Of a stretch of 64,000 bases of DNA, positions 23,581-36,400 are shown in pieces; the first letter of the stretch is position 1, and each line of letters begins with the position of its first letter. Under the pieces are notes generated by a model that saw nothing but the letters and a program-made list of their open reading frames with translations, was not told where the DNA came from and made no database searches. A program made the position numbers and the translations under genes. Origin of the DNA: Chlorocebus sabaeus. Taxonomy: Eukaryota > Chordata > Mammalia > Primates > Cercopithecidae. The stretch is from NCBI RefSeq assembly GCF_047675955.1, contig NC_132914.1, positions 38,242,521 through 38,306,520 of the forward strand, written 5' to 3'.

Positions 23581-23676
23581 AAGAGGAGAGGGGAAGAAGG
23601 AAGAGGAGAGGAATGACGAGAAGGATACAGGAAGGGAGGAGAGGAGAAGGAAGGGGAAGGAGAAGATGGGGAGATA
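23569..23676. repeat. Purine-rich (GA) tract
   Basis: About 105 bp almost wholly A and G on the forward strand, in irregular GGA/GAA runs. The reverse 64-residue Leu/Pro/Ser-rich frame across it is a composition artefact. Confidence 0.8.
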
Positions 23677-24599
23677 ACTTTTGGACCACAGATCTTTGAG
23701 GGAAGATAAAGTGCATCTGCTTTAAGGGCATTAAGCTGATCTTAATACCTGATCACTTACAAGATAACAAGCTATGATTTACTTAAAATTACCTATCAAA
23801 AGTTACTGCATGGTGGAGGTAAAGGAGGTATGGTTGAGTGTGCTCACTAGGCTAATTTATCTAGTTCGAAACTTTACTGCAGCTAATTGCTCTAGAGAGT
23901 ACTGAACATGGTAATGTGACTCTCATTAAATGAATAAAATAACTCCAAGTGACTTGCACTTCTAGACTTTGTTCTGGAAGTTACGTAGAACAAAAGACAG
24001 ACCAGGTAAAAGCAGTGATTATGTTGTGGGCTTTGATATTTCCATCTATTCCTTTGAATATAACAGTAATAATATTGAAGTAGGAAAGGTGTAACATTTA
24101 TAAATGTTAATAAAATTCAAAACAAATGTTGACAAGATATGTGTACATAAACAGTTCACAAGCCACCTGCCATTTTACGAATGCTAGTCATTTTATTTAA
24201 TAGTTCCATAAAATTTTATTTCGGGCACTATTGCCATTTCGCAGTTGTCATTTTGAAAACCCCTCAAGAGACTGTATATTTGAAAATAAGGTGGGAAACC
24301 AGTTTAATATTCCACTGGTACAAGAGCAGATGGTTGCCTGACCCTGTATTAGATTGAGGGATTGTAGTCACATGCCTCTGTTAATAACAGGATGGGATTG
24401 ATGGATAGAGGGGAGGGTAAGATTTAAGATGCATCAAGAGAGTAGGGCTTAGGATAGGAAAGGCAAATTTTAATGGTTTCAGGTTATAGGGTCTTCAGAA
24501 TTTTATCTCAGGGTAACTGGAGCACAGTGGACTGGCTATATATATATATATGTATGTGTGTGTGTATATATATATATTTACCATTTTAAGAGCTCTTTA
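23677..24599. other. No recognised feature; short TA/TG repeat
   Basis: A (TA)n(TG)n(TA)n run lies at about 24537-24577. The remainder shows nothing nameable. Confidence 0.45.
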
Positions 24600-26780
24600 T
24601 TATTTTTTTAATGTATAGGCCAAATTCCTCTCCAGCATCACATTCCTTTGGCCTAAAGAAATAATTTTAATATTTCTTGTAAATCAGGTGCATTGGAAAT
24701 GCATTATCTCAGTCTTTTTCTTTTAATCTGAAAAATGTCTTTATTTTGCCTGTATTTTTGAAAGATTTTCACTGTGTATCAGATTATGGATTGACGGGTT
24801 GTTTTTATTGTTGCTGTTGTTTGCTTCCGCAAAGATATCACTGCAGTGTCTTCTGGTATACACAGTTACTGATGAAAAAGTCTGACTTTTTAATGTTTGT
24901 TCCTTGGTGCACAATATATTTTTCCATATTCTCACTGCCTTTAATGTATTTTTAATTTTTATTTTCATCAGTGTGAATATGATGTATCTATGTGTTGTAT
25001 TTATTTATTCTGGTATTTATAATATTTGAGATTCTCTGAGCTTCTTGGATATGTGGTTTTATTGTATTTTCTTCTTTCTGGAACATTTTCAACAATTATC
25101 ATCTCAAAAATTTCTTCTATCCCCTTTTCCCTCTTTTCTTCTGGACTTTTAAACGACTGATATTTACCATCTGATACTGTTCCAGAGTCCTTGGAAGCTC
25201 TGTGCTATGTTTTTCTCCCCACCATTTTTCCTTTTATGTGTCAATTTGGGTGATTTCTATTAGGCTATCCTTAAGTTCATTGAATATTTCCTGAGCTGTA
25301 TCAAGTGTACTGGTCGGTCTATCAAAAAAAATCTGTATTTCTAATATTATCTTCTTAAAAAAAAAGTCTAGTACTTCCATTTGACTCTTACTTAAAGTTT
25401 TCATCTTCCTGCTTAAATTCTCACTGTGTTAAGGAAGGTTTCCCACTCTCCCCTTTATATCCTTTAGCATTTTAATTGTTGATATTTTAAATTCCCTATC
25501 CGATAGTTTCAATATCTGAGCTATCGCTGAGTTTGGTTTAGTTGGTTACTTTGCTTTTGAAAATAGGTTGCTGTGTGTGTGTGTACGTGTGTGTATTTCA
25601 TAAATTTGAATGCTAAACATTGTGTATGGAATAGTAGAGGCTGAGGTCAATAGTATTTATACCTGAAAATGAGCGTGCCCCTTCTTTTGGGTTGTTAGTG
25701 TGTGGAAGGAGATCTGAATTTCTAATTTTTTCTTACTCTGGCTATCTTCAATGGGACACAGGCTTCAGATTTCTCTAGTGTGGCCTGATGCTTAGACTGG
25801 GTTGGTTGTTGTTGCTTGTTTGTTTTCTTTCCTATTTTTTAAACCAATGTTGTAATCCACTCCCAGCTGTAAGCTGACTCTATGTGCCCTTTGCACAGAT
25901 GATGTCTCTCTCCATGTTCTTGCCTGCACTTCAAAGGTAGAATGCTGTTGCTTGATAGTCAGTGCTAGGTTATATTGGAGTGCAGGGATAACAAGGGTCA
26001 AGCTGGGCCTCTCTATTCGGCTCTAATCTCAGTCTTAAAGAGTTCCTGTGTGCCTATGCTTCAAGAGTGTGGATTTTTCAGCATTTCTGCCCCTCCTCCC
26101 CATGAAGGCCAAGCTACCCTGAATATGCAACTGGTTTTGGCAGAGAGTTTCCCGCCAATCCTTTAGCAATAAGAGATTTCAACTTGCTATTTGATATTGC
26201 TGTAGAACCCTAGATCCAAGTCCTCCCCCAGAGAGAAGAGTGGCTTTATTCGTTTGTTTTTACCCTTCCCCCAGCTGTAATGTGTCTCTTTGCTCTGCGG
26301 TTATGAGATCTTACCCACCCGCTAATGTCATTAAGTGCTTCTTTTATAAGAGAGGAGAGTCCAGGGAAGTGCACAGCATCACAAGCCTATCCCTCCACAG
26401 TTCCCAATCATTTCCCACCCAAATGGACCACCAGTGGGGGCTCTCTGGTCTCCTTCCCTAATGCCAATCTTCTTTATGCGCACTTGAAAAATATCCTTGG
26501 AGCTTGCAAATGATTGAAGCTTTTCTTTTTGTCAGATGTCCCGAGCTATTTCAGATTGACATGGTAGCCCATATGGCCTCTGCAGATCTTTAAAATTTTA
26601 GCTAATTAAGTCTCAATCACACACATATTGTCCCTAGTGTGGCACTTTCTCTCATACTCCACCACTAGCGAGACAGTTCATGTGCCCAAATTCCTTGGAG
26701 GAATTTGTCCCTTTTTGACTTCTGGGTTACATATTACCTTATAGTCTGAGCTCTCTGACAAACAATAAAATGATTATTTT
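24600..26780 (-). mobile_element. Old L1M (L1ME/L1MC-like), 5' region, reverse
   Basis: Reverse-strand LINE-1 covering ORF1-like and 5' UTR sequence. Forward-strand text such as 'aatgtctttattttgcctgt', 'gagcttcttggatatgtggt', 'tcaaaaatttcttctatccc', 'gaatgctaaacattgtgtat' and 'ggaatagtagaggctgagg' follows the antisense of old L1M elements. It is highly diverged with no intact frame. The right boundary is uncertain: homology fades beyond about 25800, and the GC-richer part to 26780 is included because it resembles L1 5' UTR composition. Confidence 0.6.
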
Positions 26781-29376
26781 ATAGTTCATTCAGTTTTTTT
26801 CATAGTTATGGTAGAAGCAATATTCTTTGCAGTTTTCTACATCCTAAATGAAGACAAGTTATAGGACTTTTCTGACTCTCAGTCATATTGATGTAGAGCA
26901 GCCACACTATACCAAGCACAGGAAAGGTACAGAATAGTGATAATTCACATAAAATAATCACTGATTCTCTACCTGGAGAGGACTCTAAAGAATGGATATT
27001 TACATTGGGCTGGGATCGAGAAGTATAAAATCCCTGGAAATCAAATAACATCCATTCCCTCCTCTATAACTCTTCATTACTTTCGATTTCACCTCCTCAC
27101 TTCTGACATACACTTGCAAGAAAAGGGGGTGGCCACATCATATTTTTAAAAGGCTCGCCCAATTATTTTTATACCCCTCCTCTTTTCATCCCCATCCCTA
27201 CATGGTGAGTAGTTCTGTAGTCTGGAGAGTATGTACCAGAGACTTGATCACCAACAGAGCTAACATGGTAGATGTTTCCAAAGAGCTAGCATAAGGAGGG
27301 CTAAAGGTGTCTCCAACCTTGTCTAAAAGCTAGTGCTACCCTCTTCTTACATTTAAGATTTCTGCTGCACCAAAGGCCAAAGTCTCTAATTTTCAAGGAC
27401 TCTGGAATAGTCCTGCAAGTGCTCTAAATGTAGAGGGATTAGAAGATCTTAGTTAAGACTGATACAGGTTAGGAGTGGACTTCATAAGATTCTTCTCAGA
27501 TCCTGTCAGAATCTCAAAATTATTGTCTGTTCCTGTGTTTCTTCAAGTGGAATCTATAATTTTTACCCTACTTTGTTAAGCCATTGTACTATTTAAATTA
27601 CCGTTGTGTATTGTTAGGTAACTACCTTATTAACCTATTCAACCATAGGAAAAAAGCACATTTGGGTCTAATTTTAAATATAATTACCTTTAACATGTTC
27701 TTTTATCTCTTAATATCTTTTAATATTATTGTCATCCAAGAGGGATGAGAATGTAAATCGGATGGTTCAAAGCATATTTACAGCTAACTTGTATGCTTGT
27801 GGTGAAGCAAATTTAACCACAATGATTTTCCAAATTCTTTGTTTACTTAGACAGTATAACTGCCTTTGATAGTTTCTTAATTTTCTTCCCCTAACTGTCA
27901 ATGGTAAAAGTACAGATCTTTTGGAATAAGCATTCCCTGGGTGTTCCTTTAGATTCATTTTCAGTTGACCAAAGAGAAATTATTATAGCTCAACTTTTGC
28001 CTATCTATACTGAAACATTAGTTAAAATTTTGAGTTGACTGTGTTAAAATAAAAATTTAGAAACACTATTTTTTTGGAGTTAGGTTTAATTGTCTTTAAA
28101 TCTCTCAAGTCATTGAATTATGAGCTGAGATGTGCTGGTAAATGTGTAACAACTGACTCTCCAGGGGAAAAGAAAAAACCCTAATGTGTAGCATTTGCTG
28201 ATTTGGGTCAAATAAATATTTCCACCATGGTTGATTCCATGCTACCAACATGATGTCATCGAACACCATGTCATTGGGAAGAGGTACTCAATAGCACACT
28301 ACTATACAGAATTTCCACCATACAGATAAAATAGCTGTAAATGATCTCTATAGCATTAATAATATTAAAATGTATAGGGATGATATATTTTGAGTATTTA
28401 GCATTTAAAAAATATAATTTAAAGTTAGTCATTTAATTATTAATGATGACTGTGATTTTTTTTTAAACAACCAGCTTGCAAACTTCCTGAAATTAAGTTA
28501 GGCTTTTCCAAATTGTGAGAGGATGATGGGAAAAAACCACTAGTTCTAAGCCTTTGAGGACAAGAACTTTTAAATTCCCACCATCAGACTGGGTTTTGTC
28601 TATCCAGGTTTTGCCTATCACAGCCCACATCAGTGAATATTTATGAAAGAAAGAGCTCAAGTCAAGGTTAGCCAATAAACAAACAAACAGACAAACAAAA
28701 ACCTAGGTATTATTCTTTGAATTCATACATCTGCGTTGTCCAAGCTGGTTTTTCTTTTTCCATTCCCTTGTTTTTCTTTGTGCATGCAATTTAGATTATT
28801 TTTCAAACACAATTATTACTGGGTCATATAGTGGTGACTCTAGTCAAGAATTTTGCATCTGACAATTTTGCACCAAGAAGGCAGTCTAGATCATGTGTTA
28901 TTCACATAAATTAGGAATTTTATTACCTACTTTAAATCAATTATCTATTTCTAATTGAAATATTGTATATTTCTATATAAAGTAACACTTTGTTCAGAAA
29001 GATCCCTACACCCATTCCCTAGAACTAAAATATTAGTTGTATTGTCAAGGTATTTTTATGACTTCCTTTTTAATTTCATAGGACAGATATCTCTGATTAA
29101 ATCTTTTCCAGAAAATTATAGCTGCTAGTTTCAAGATAAAACTCCTTATGAAGAAGCAAAGTTAATTGATTACCTTATGCAATCACTCCACAAAATGAAT
29201 GTTTTACAAAATAACTTGCTGTTACATTAATATCCTTCTCTGGGGATTAGTTTGGGGCAGGAAATAAAATGTGTCCCAAAGTATGCATATCAAAAGGAAC
29301 TTATACAAAATCATCTTATTAAATGAATCTACAAATTTTACAACTTGAACCTATAGTCAAATAAGAATGGAAAGAG

Positions 29377-29378
<2 letters not shown>
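26781..29378. other. Largely unrecognised; possible old DNA-transposon scrap
   Basis: About 2.6 kb without a nameable gene. The segment around 28130-28310 ('gatttgggtcaaataaatat' and 'ggttgattccatgctaccaa') looks repeat-like, perhaps an old DNA transposon, but I cannot name it with confidence. The rest may be unique DNA. Confidence 0.35.

Positions 29379-29440
<62 letters not shown>
29379..29440. repeat. (CA)n(TA)n compound microsatellite
   Basis: About 23 CA units followed by about 8 TA units, ending just before an Alu. It is long and uninterrupted, so probably length-variable between individuals. Confidence 0.95.
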
Positions 29441-29454
29441 AAAAACATCTGTTT

Positions 29455-29734
29455 GCCGGGCATGGTGGCTCACCCCTGTAATCCCAGCACTTTGGGAGGC
29501 CAAGACAGGTGGATCATGAGGTCAGGAGTTCAAGATCATCCTGACCAGCATGGTGAAAACCTGTCTCTACTAAAAATATAAAATTAGCCAGACGTGGTGG
29601 TGCACGCCTGCAATCCCTGCTACTCTGAAGGCTGAGGCAGGAGAATCGCTTGAACCCGGGAGGCAGAGGTTGCAGTGAGCCGAGATTGCACCACTGCACT
29701 CCAGCCTGGGCAACAGAGCGAGACTCTGTCTCAC

Positions 29735-29779
<45 letters not shown>
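29455..29779 (+). mobile_element. AluS, full length
   Basis: A complete dimeric Alu from 'gccgggcatggtggctcacc' through the right arm 'actccagcctgggcaacaga' with a pure 44-bp poly-A tail at 29736-29779. The left-arm 'tcaggagttcaagatcatcc' and the right-arm 'gaggttgcagtgagccgaga' fit the S subfamily group. It has an intact A-box/B-box-like left arm but is CpG-decayed. Confidence 0.95.
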
Positions 29780-29783
<4 letters not shown>

Positions 29784-30675
29784 AAAATAATTTGTAAATG
29801 GCGCTATATATTTGGAGAATTTTGAAACTCTACAGATTGTTTTAAAATATTTGTGTTTAATGAAAATCAGATGACATTAATCTCTATTGTTAGTCGTCAA
29901 GATAGTGGCTATCTTTGGGGCTGGTAGAGGATGGATTAGTGTGCATTATTAGTGTGAACAATATATATTTGTATGCTGTAATCATGGTATGGTTATTTTA
30001 AAAAATATATGCAAAAGTTTTAAAATAAGTACCTTTTTAATGATAATGAGACTGAAAGTCCATAAATGAAGTCTGTATTTTAAATCAAGTATTGTAGCGA
30101 ATTTTGTTTAGGGCATTTATTCATTCATGCATTCCTACAATAAACCCTCTTTTATTTTCTTCAGCTTTGTTGAGGTATACATGACAAATAAAAATTTTAT
30201 GTATTCAAGGTGTGTATGAGTCACAAAGTGATGTTTTGGTGTCTGCATACACATTGCTAAATGATTTCCACAATAAAGTTTGTTAACATAGCCATCATCT
30301 CACATAGCTACCTTTTATTATTTTTGTGCTGACAATACTTAAGATCTACTTTCTTAGAGAATTTCAGTGTATAATATGGCATTATTAACTTTAGTCACCA
30401 TGTTTTACATGAGGTCTCTAGAACTTATTCATCTTACAACTGCCACGTTTGTACCCTTTGACCAACATCTCCCCATTTCCACCATGCCCTGACATCTAGT
30501 ACCTAACTTTCTATTCTGTTTCTATGAGATTGATTTTTTTTTCCTTTAGATTTCACATATAAGTGAGATTACATAGTATTTATCTTTCTATGTGTGACAC
30601 TTCGGTTAGCATAATGTTCTCCAGGTTCATCCTAGTTGTTGCAAATGACAGGATTTCCTTCCTTTTAAAAATTGA

Positions 30676-30980
30676 GCTGGAATGGTGGCTCATACCTGTA
30701 ATTTCAGACCTTTGGGAGGCTAAGACTGGAGGATTGCTTGAGGGCAAGAGTTTGAAACCAGCCTGGGCAACATAGTGAGACCTCATATCTACAAAACGTA
30801 AATAAATAAATAAAGTAGCTAGGCATGGTGGTACATGACTATAGTTCTAGCTACTCAGGAGGCTGAGACAGGAAGATCAGTTGACCCCAGAAGGTCAAGG
30901 TTACAATTAGCTACCATCATGTCACTGTACTCCAGGCTGGATGACAGAATGAAATCCTGTCTCTAAAAATAAATAACAAA
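30676..30980 (+). mobile_element. AluJ inserted in L1M
   Basis: A diverged dimeric Alu ('tggtggctcatacctgtaat', 'accagcctgggcaacatagt', 'gctactcaggaggctgagac') with the middle A-rich region expanded to AAAT units. It is flanked by a perfect 10-bp target-site duplication 'taaaaattga' at 30666-30675 and 30981-30990. It dates after the L1M. Confidence 0.95.
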
Positions 30981-31446
30981 TAAAAATTGATTAATATTTA
31001 ATTGCATATACATCCAATTTCTTTATCCGTTCATTCATCAATGGACACTTAGGTTGTGTTCATGACTTGGTTTTTGAGAATAATGCTGCAGTAAACATGG
31101 AAGTACAGTGACTAAATTTTCCTTGGATATACACCCTGAAATGGGATTGCTTGATAATATGGTCATTCTGTTTTAAATTGTTTTAGTATCATCCATAATG
31201 TATTACATAACCTTTTACTGGTATTTTACAAAGACAACACAATATGGCTATTGAAAACACTGAGGTGAGGATATTTGCATCTATACTTATCAGAATTGGC
31301 CTGTAATTTTCTTTTCTTGTAGTGTGTTTATCTAGCTTTGGTACAAGGATAAAGCTGGTCTCATAAAATGAGTTTGAAAGTGTTCACTTCTCTATAATTT
31401 TTCAAACTGAGAAAGTTTGGCATAAATTCTTTTCTAAATGTTTGAA

Positions 31447-31479
31447 AATTCTTTTAGAAAATTGTTTTCTAAAAGAATT
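31447..31479. repeat. Perfect 15-bp hairpin with 3-nt loop
   Basis: 'aattcttttagaaaa' at 31447-31461 is the exact reverse complement of 31465-31479 around 'ttg'. It lies in the reverse L1M, where the consensus is not palindromic to my knowledge. Confidence 0.9.
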
Positions 31480-31790
31480 CACCAGTAAAGTCATCCATTT
31501 CTGGGCTTTTTTTCATAGAAGATTTTTGATAACTGATGAGATTGCCTTACTTGTTATTTGTCTGTTTAGATTTTCTATTTCATAATTCAATCTTGAGAGG
31601 TTGTATGCTTCTAGGAATTTATTGATTTCTTCCAGATTATCCAATTTGCTCACATATAATAGTTTATAGTAGCCTCTTATAATCCTTTGTGTTTTGTGAT
31701 ATCACTTGTCATGTCCTTTTCCATTTCTCATTTTGAGTCTTTTCTCCTCTTTCCTTCGTCTCACTAAAGGTTTGTTAACTTTATCTTTAC

Positions 31791-31791
<1 letters not shown>

Positions 31792-31822
<31 letters not shown>
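31792..31822. repeat. Poly-A tract, ~31 bp
   Basis: A pure A run inside reverse L1M ORF2 sequence. It is not joined to any retroposon body, so it looks like slippage of a shorter A run. Confidence 0.9.
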
Positions 31823-31826
<4 letters not shown>

Positions 31827-32946
31827 TAATGTCATCGACATTTTCTATTGTTTTTCCAGTTTCTATTTCATTTATTTCTGCTCTGATTTTGTTATTTTGT
31901 TTCTTCTACTAACTTTAGTCTTAGTTTGTTCTTCTTTTTCTCATTCCTTGAGGTGTAATGGTAGGTTGTTTATGTGAGACCTTTCTTTTTTTAATGTAGA
32001 CATTTATTGCCACAACTGTCTCCTTAGAACTGCTTTTGCTACATCCCTTAAATTTTGATATGTTGTGTTTTCATTTTTGTTTGTCTCAGGATATTTTCAA
32101 ATTTATCTTTTGATTTCTTTGACTTTAACTTTGGTTATTCAGGAGCATATTGTTTAATTTCCACATGTTTGTGAATTTTCCAGTCTTTCTATTATTACTG
32201 ATTTCTAGATTTGGTTGTAAAAGATACTTAATATGATTTCAAGCTTCTTAAATTTGATAAGACTTATTTTGTGGCCCAATGTATGATCTATCCTAGAGAA
32301 TGCTGTGTGTACTCTTGAGAAGAATATGTATTCTGCTGCTGTTGGATGGAATGTTCTGTATATGTCTCTTGTGTTCATTTTGTCTATAGTGTTACTTAAG
32401 TCTGCTGTTTTCTTACTGATTTTCTGTATCGATGATTTATCCATTGTTGAAAATGGGGTATTGAAGCCCCTAATACTATTATATTTCTCCCATCAGTTCT
32501 GTTCATTTCATTTCTCCCATCAGTTCTGTTAATATTTGTTTTATTTATTTAGCTGCTACAGTATTGGGTGCATATATATTTACAATGGTTATATCTTGAT
32601 GAATTCACACTTTTATCATGATATAATGACCTTCGTTGTCTCTTATGACAGTATGTTACTTAAAGTCTATTTTGTAAAAGACCATTTTATATATTTAAGT
32701 TCCATTTGCATGGAACATTTTCTTACATCCCTTCACTTTGTTTGTATGTGCCCTTAAAGCTCTAGTGAGTCTCTTGTAGGTAGCATCTAGTTAGGTCTTG
32801 TTTTTCTGTTCATTTGTCTGTTTTAATCCATTAAGCCAGTCTGTATCTTTTCTTGAGAGAATTTAATCCATTTGCATTCAAGGTAATTATTGCTAGGTCA
32901 GGACTTAATACTCCCATTTTGTTAATTTTTTGGTTGTTTTGAAAAT

Positions 32947-33225
32947 CCTTCCTTCCTTCCTTCCTTCCTTCCTTCCTTCCTTCCTTCCTTCCTTCCTTCC
33001 TTCCTTCCTTCCTTCCTTCCTCCCTTCCCTTCCCTCCCTACCTCCTTTCTTTCTTTCTCTTTCTTTTTCTTTCTATCTTTTTTTTCTGCCGTCTCCCTCC
33101 CACCCTTTTTCTTGCTCTTTCTTTTTTGCTTTCTTTCTCTCTCTCTCCTTCCTTCCTCCCTCCCTCCTTCCTTCCTTCCTTGCTTTCTTCCTTCCTTCTG
33201 CCTTCCTGCCTTCCATTCCTTTCTT
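32947..33225. repeat. (CCTT)n and polypyrimidine tract
   Basis: About 18 perfect CCTT units (32947-33020) and then ~200 bp of mixed CT-rich sequence with more CCTT and CTTT runs. It replaces the L1M sequence just upstream of ORF2. The forward 226-residue frame (32930-33610), rich in Pro-Ser-Phe-Leu, is produced by the tetranucleotide repeat and is not a gene. Confidence 0.95.
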
Positions 33226-33469
33226 TTTATTTTTTGCTGTCTTCATTTTTCACTCAATAATTTTCATTTTTTTCTTTTTTGCTTCTAAAAAGAAAAAAAA
33301 AAACAGGATACATGTGCAGAACATGCAGGTTTGTTACATAGGTATACATGTGCCATGGTGGTTTGCTACACCTATTGACCCATCCTCTAAGTTCCCTCCC
33401 CTCATCCCACACCTCACAACAGGCTTGGGGTGTGTGGTGTTGTTCCCCTCTCTGTGTCCATGTGTTCTC

Positions 33470-36400
33470 AATGTTCAACTCCTTCTTATGAGTGAGAATA
33501 TGCTGTGTTTGGTTTTCTGTTCCTGGGTTAGTTTGGTGAGGTCGATGGCTTCCAGCTTCATCCATGTCCTTGCAAAGGACATGATCTCATTCCTTTTTAT
33601 GCCTGCATAGTATTCCATGGTGTATATGTACCACATTATCTTTATTCAGTCTATCATTGATGGGCATTTGGGTTGGTTCCATGTCTTTGCTATTGTAAAT
33701 AGTGCTGCATTAAACATATATTTGCATGTGTCTTTATAATAGAATGATTTATATTCCTTTGGGTATATACCCTGTAATGGGATTGCTGGGTCAAATGGTA
33801 TTTCTGGTTCTAGATCCTGGAGGAATTGCCATACTGTCTTCCACAATGGTTGAACGAATTTACATTCCCACCAACAGTGTAAAAGTATTTCTATTTCTCC
33901 ACAGCCTCGCCGGCATCTATTATTTCCTGACATTTTAATAATGGCCATTCTGACTGGTGCGAGATGGTATCTCATTGTGGTTTTGATTTGCATTTCTCTG
34001 AGGATCAGTGGTGTTGAGCTTTTTTTCATATGTTTGTTGACTCCGAAAATGTCTTTTTTTGAGATGTATCTGTTCCTATCACTTGCCCATTTTATGATGG
34101 TGTTGTCTTTTTCTTGTAAATATGTTTAAGTTCCCTGTAAATTATGGATATTAGACCTTTGTCAGATGGGTAGATTGCAAAAATTTTCTCCCATTCTGTA
34201 GGTTGCCTCCTTACTCTGATGATAGTGTTTTATTTTTTATTTTTTATTTATTTATTTTTTGCTGTGCAGAAGCTCTTTGGTTTAATTAGATGCCATTTGT
34301 CAATTTTGGCTTTTGTTGCAATTGCTTTTGGAGTTTTGGTTATGAAGTCTTTGCCCATGCCTATGTCCTAAATGGCATTGCCTAGGTGTTCTTTTATGGA
34401 TTTTTATGGTTTTGGGTTTTACATTTCAGTCTTTAACCCATCCTGAGTTAATTTTTGTACAAGGTGTAAGGAAGGAGTCCAGTTTCATTTTTCTGTATAT
34501 GGCTAGCCAGTTTTCCTGGTACCATTTACTGAATAGGAGATCCTTCCCCATTGATTGTTTTTGTCAGGTTTGTCAAAGATCAGATGGTTGTAGATGTGTG
34601 GTGTTATTTCTGAGGCCTCTATTCTGCTTGATTGGTATATATGATTGTTTTGGTACCAGTATCATGCTGTTTTGGTTACTGTAGCCTTATGGTATAGTTT
34701 GAAGTCAGGTAGCATGATACCTCCAGCTCTGTTCTTTTTGCTGAGGATTGTCTTGGCTATATAGGGTCTTCTTAGATTCCATATGAAACTTAAAATAGTT
34801 TTTTCCTAATTCTGTGAAGAATGTAAATGGTAGTTTGATGGGAATAGCATTGAATCTATAAATTACTTTGGATAGTATGGCCATTTTCATGATATCGATT
34901 CTTCCTATCCGTGAGGATGGAATGTTTTTCTATTTGTTTGTGTTTTCTCATTTCCTTGAGCAGTGATTTGTAGTTCTCCTTGAAGGGGTCCTTCACATCC
35001 TTTGTTAGCTGTTTTCCTAGGTATTTTATTCTTTTTTAGCAATTGTGAATGGGATTCCATTCATGTTTTGACTCTCTGCTTGCCTATTGTAGGTGTAAAG
35101 GAATGCTTGTGATTTTTGCACATTGATTTTGTATCCTGAGACTTTGCGGAAGTTGCTCATCAGTTTAGGAAGTCTTTGGGCTGAGATGATTGGGTTTTCT
35201 AACTATAAAATCATGTCATCTACAAACAGAGACAACCTGACTTCTTCTCTTCCTATTTGAATACCGCTTATTTCTTTCTGTTACCTATTTGCCCTGGCCA
35301 GAATTTCCAATTTTATGTTGAATAGGAGTGGTGAGAAAGGGCATCCTTGTCTTGTACCAGTTTTCAAAGGTAATGCTTCTAACTTTTGCCCATTCTACAC
35401 GACATTGTCTGTAGGTTTGTCATAAATAGCTCTAATTATTTTGAGATATGTTCCACCAATACCTAGTTTATTGAGAGATTTTTAACATGAAGCAATGTTG
35501 CATTTTATCAAAGGCCTTTTCTGCATCTATTGAGAATCTTATGGTTTTTGTCTTTGATTCTGTTTATGTGATGGATTATGTTTATTGATTTGTGTATGTT
35601 GAACCGGCCTTGCATCCCAGGGTTGAAGCTGATTTGATCATGGTGGAAAAGTTTTTTGGTGTGCTGCTGGATTCTGCTAGCCAGTATTTTATTGAAGGTT
35701 TTTTCATTGATGTTCATCAGGGATATTGGCCTGAAGTTTTCTTTTTTTGTTGTGTCTCTTCCTGGTTTTGGTATCAGGGTGATGCTGGCTTCATAAAATG
35801 AGTTAGGGAGGAGTCCCTCCTTTTCAATTGTTTGGAATAGTTTCAGAAGGAATGATACTAACTCCTCCTTGTATTTCTGGTAGAATTCAGCTGTGCATCT
35901 GTCTGGTCCTGGGCTTTTTTTTTGGTTGGTAGGCTATTAATTACTACATCAATTTCAGAGCTTGTTATTGAACTATTCAGGGATTCAACTTCTTCCTGGT
36001 TTAGTCTTGATGGGGTGTACACGTCCAGGAATTTATCCATTTCTTCTAGATTTTCTAGTTTATTTGCATAGAGGTGTTTATATTATTCTCTGATGGTAGT
36101 TTGTATTTCTGTGGGGTCAGTAGTGATATCCCCTCCATCATTTTTTTTATTGTGTCTATTTGATTCTTCTGTCTCTTCTTCTTTATTAATCTAGCTACTG
36201 GTCAGTCTATTTTGTTACTTTTTTCCCCCAAAAAAACAGCTCCTGAATTCGTTGATTTTTTAAAGGGTTTTTTGTGTCTCTATCTCCTTCACTTCTTCTC
36301 TGATCTTAGTTATCTCCTGTCTTCTGGCAGCTTTTGGATTATTTTGCTCTTGTCTCTCTAGCTTTTTTAATTGTGATATTAGAGTGTCGATTTGAGATCT

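Larger units (their letters stand above)
30135..32945 (-). mobile_element. L1M LINE, 3' end to ORF2 start, reverse
   Basis: An old LINE-1 on the reverse strand. The 3' UTR is at 30135-30660 ('ttgttgaggtatacatgaca', 'cacatataagtgagattaca'). ORF2 3' sequence resumes after an AluJ ('tcatcaatggacacttaggt'), then the reverse-transcriptase region ('gctggtctcataaaatgagt' near 31350), and finally endonuclease-region sequence near 32830-32940. Text jumps near 31215-31262 from terminal ORF2 to mid-ORF2, an internal deletion. A 30-bp A-run and a short tandem duplication of 'tttctcccatcagttctgtt' (near 32487-32533) also break it. ORF2 is dead. Confidence 0.85.

Noticed and set aside
32930..33610. 226-residue forward open frame, the longest in the window
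   Set aside because: It is generated by the CCTT tetranucleotide repeat (repeating Leu-Pro-Ser-Phe) and runs on into antisense L1; no real protein composition.
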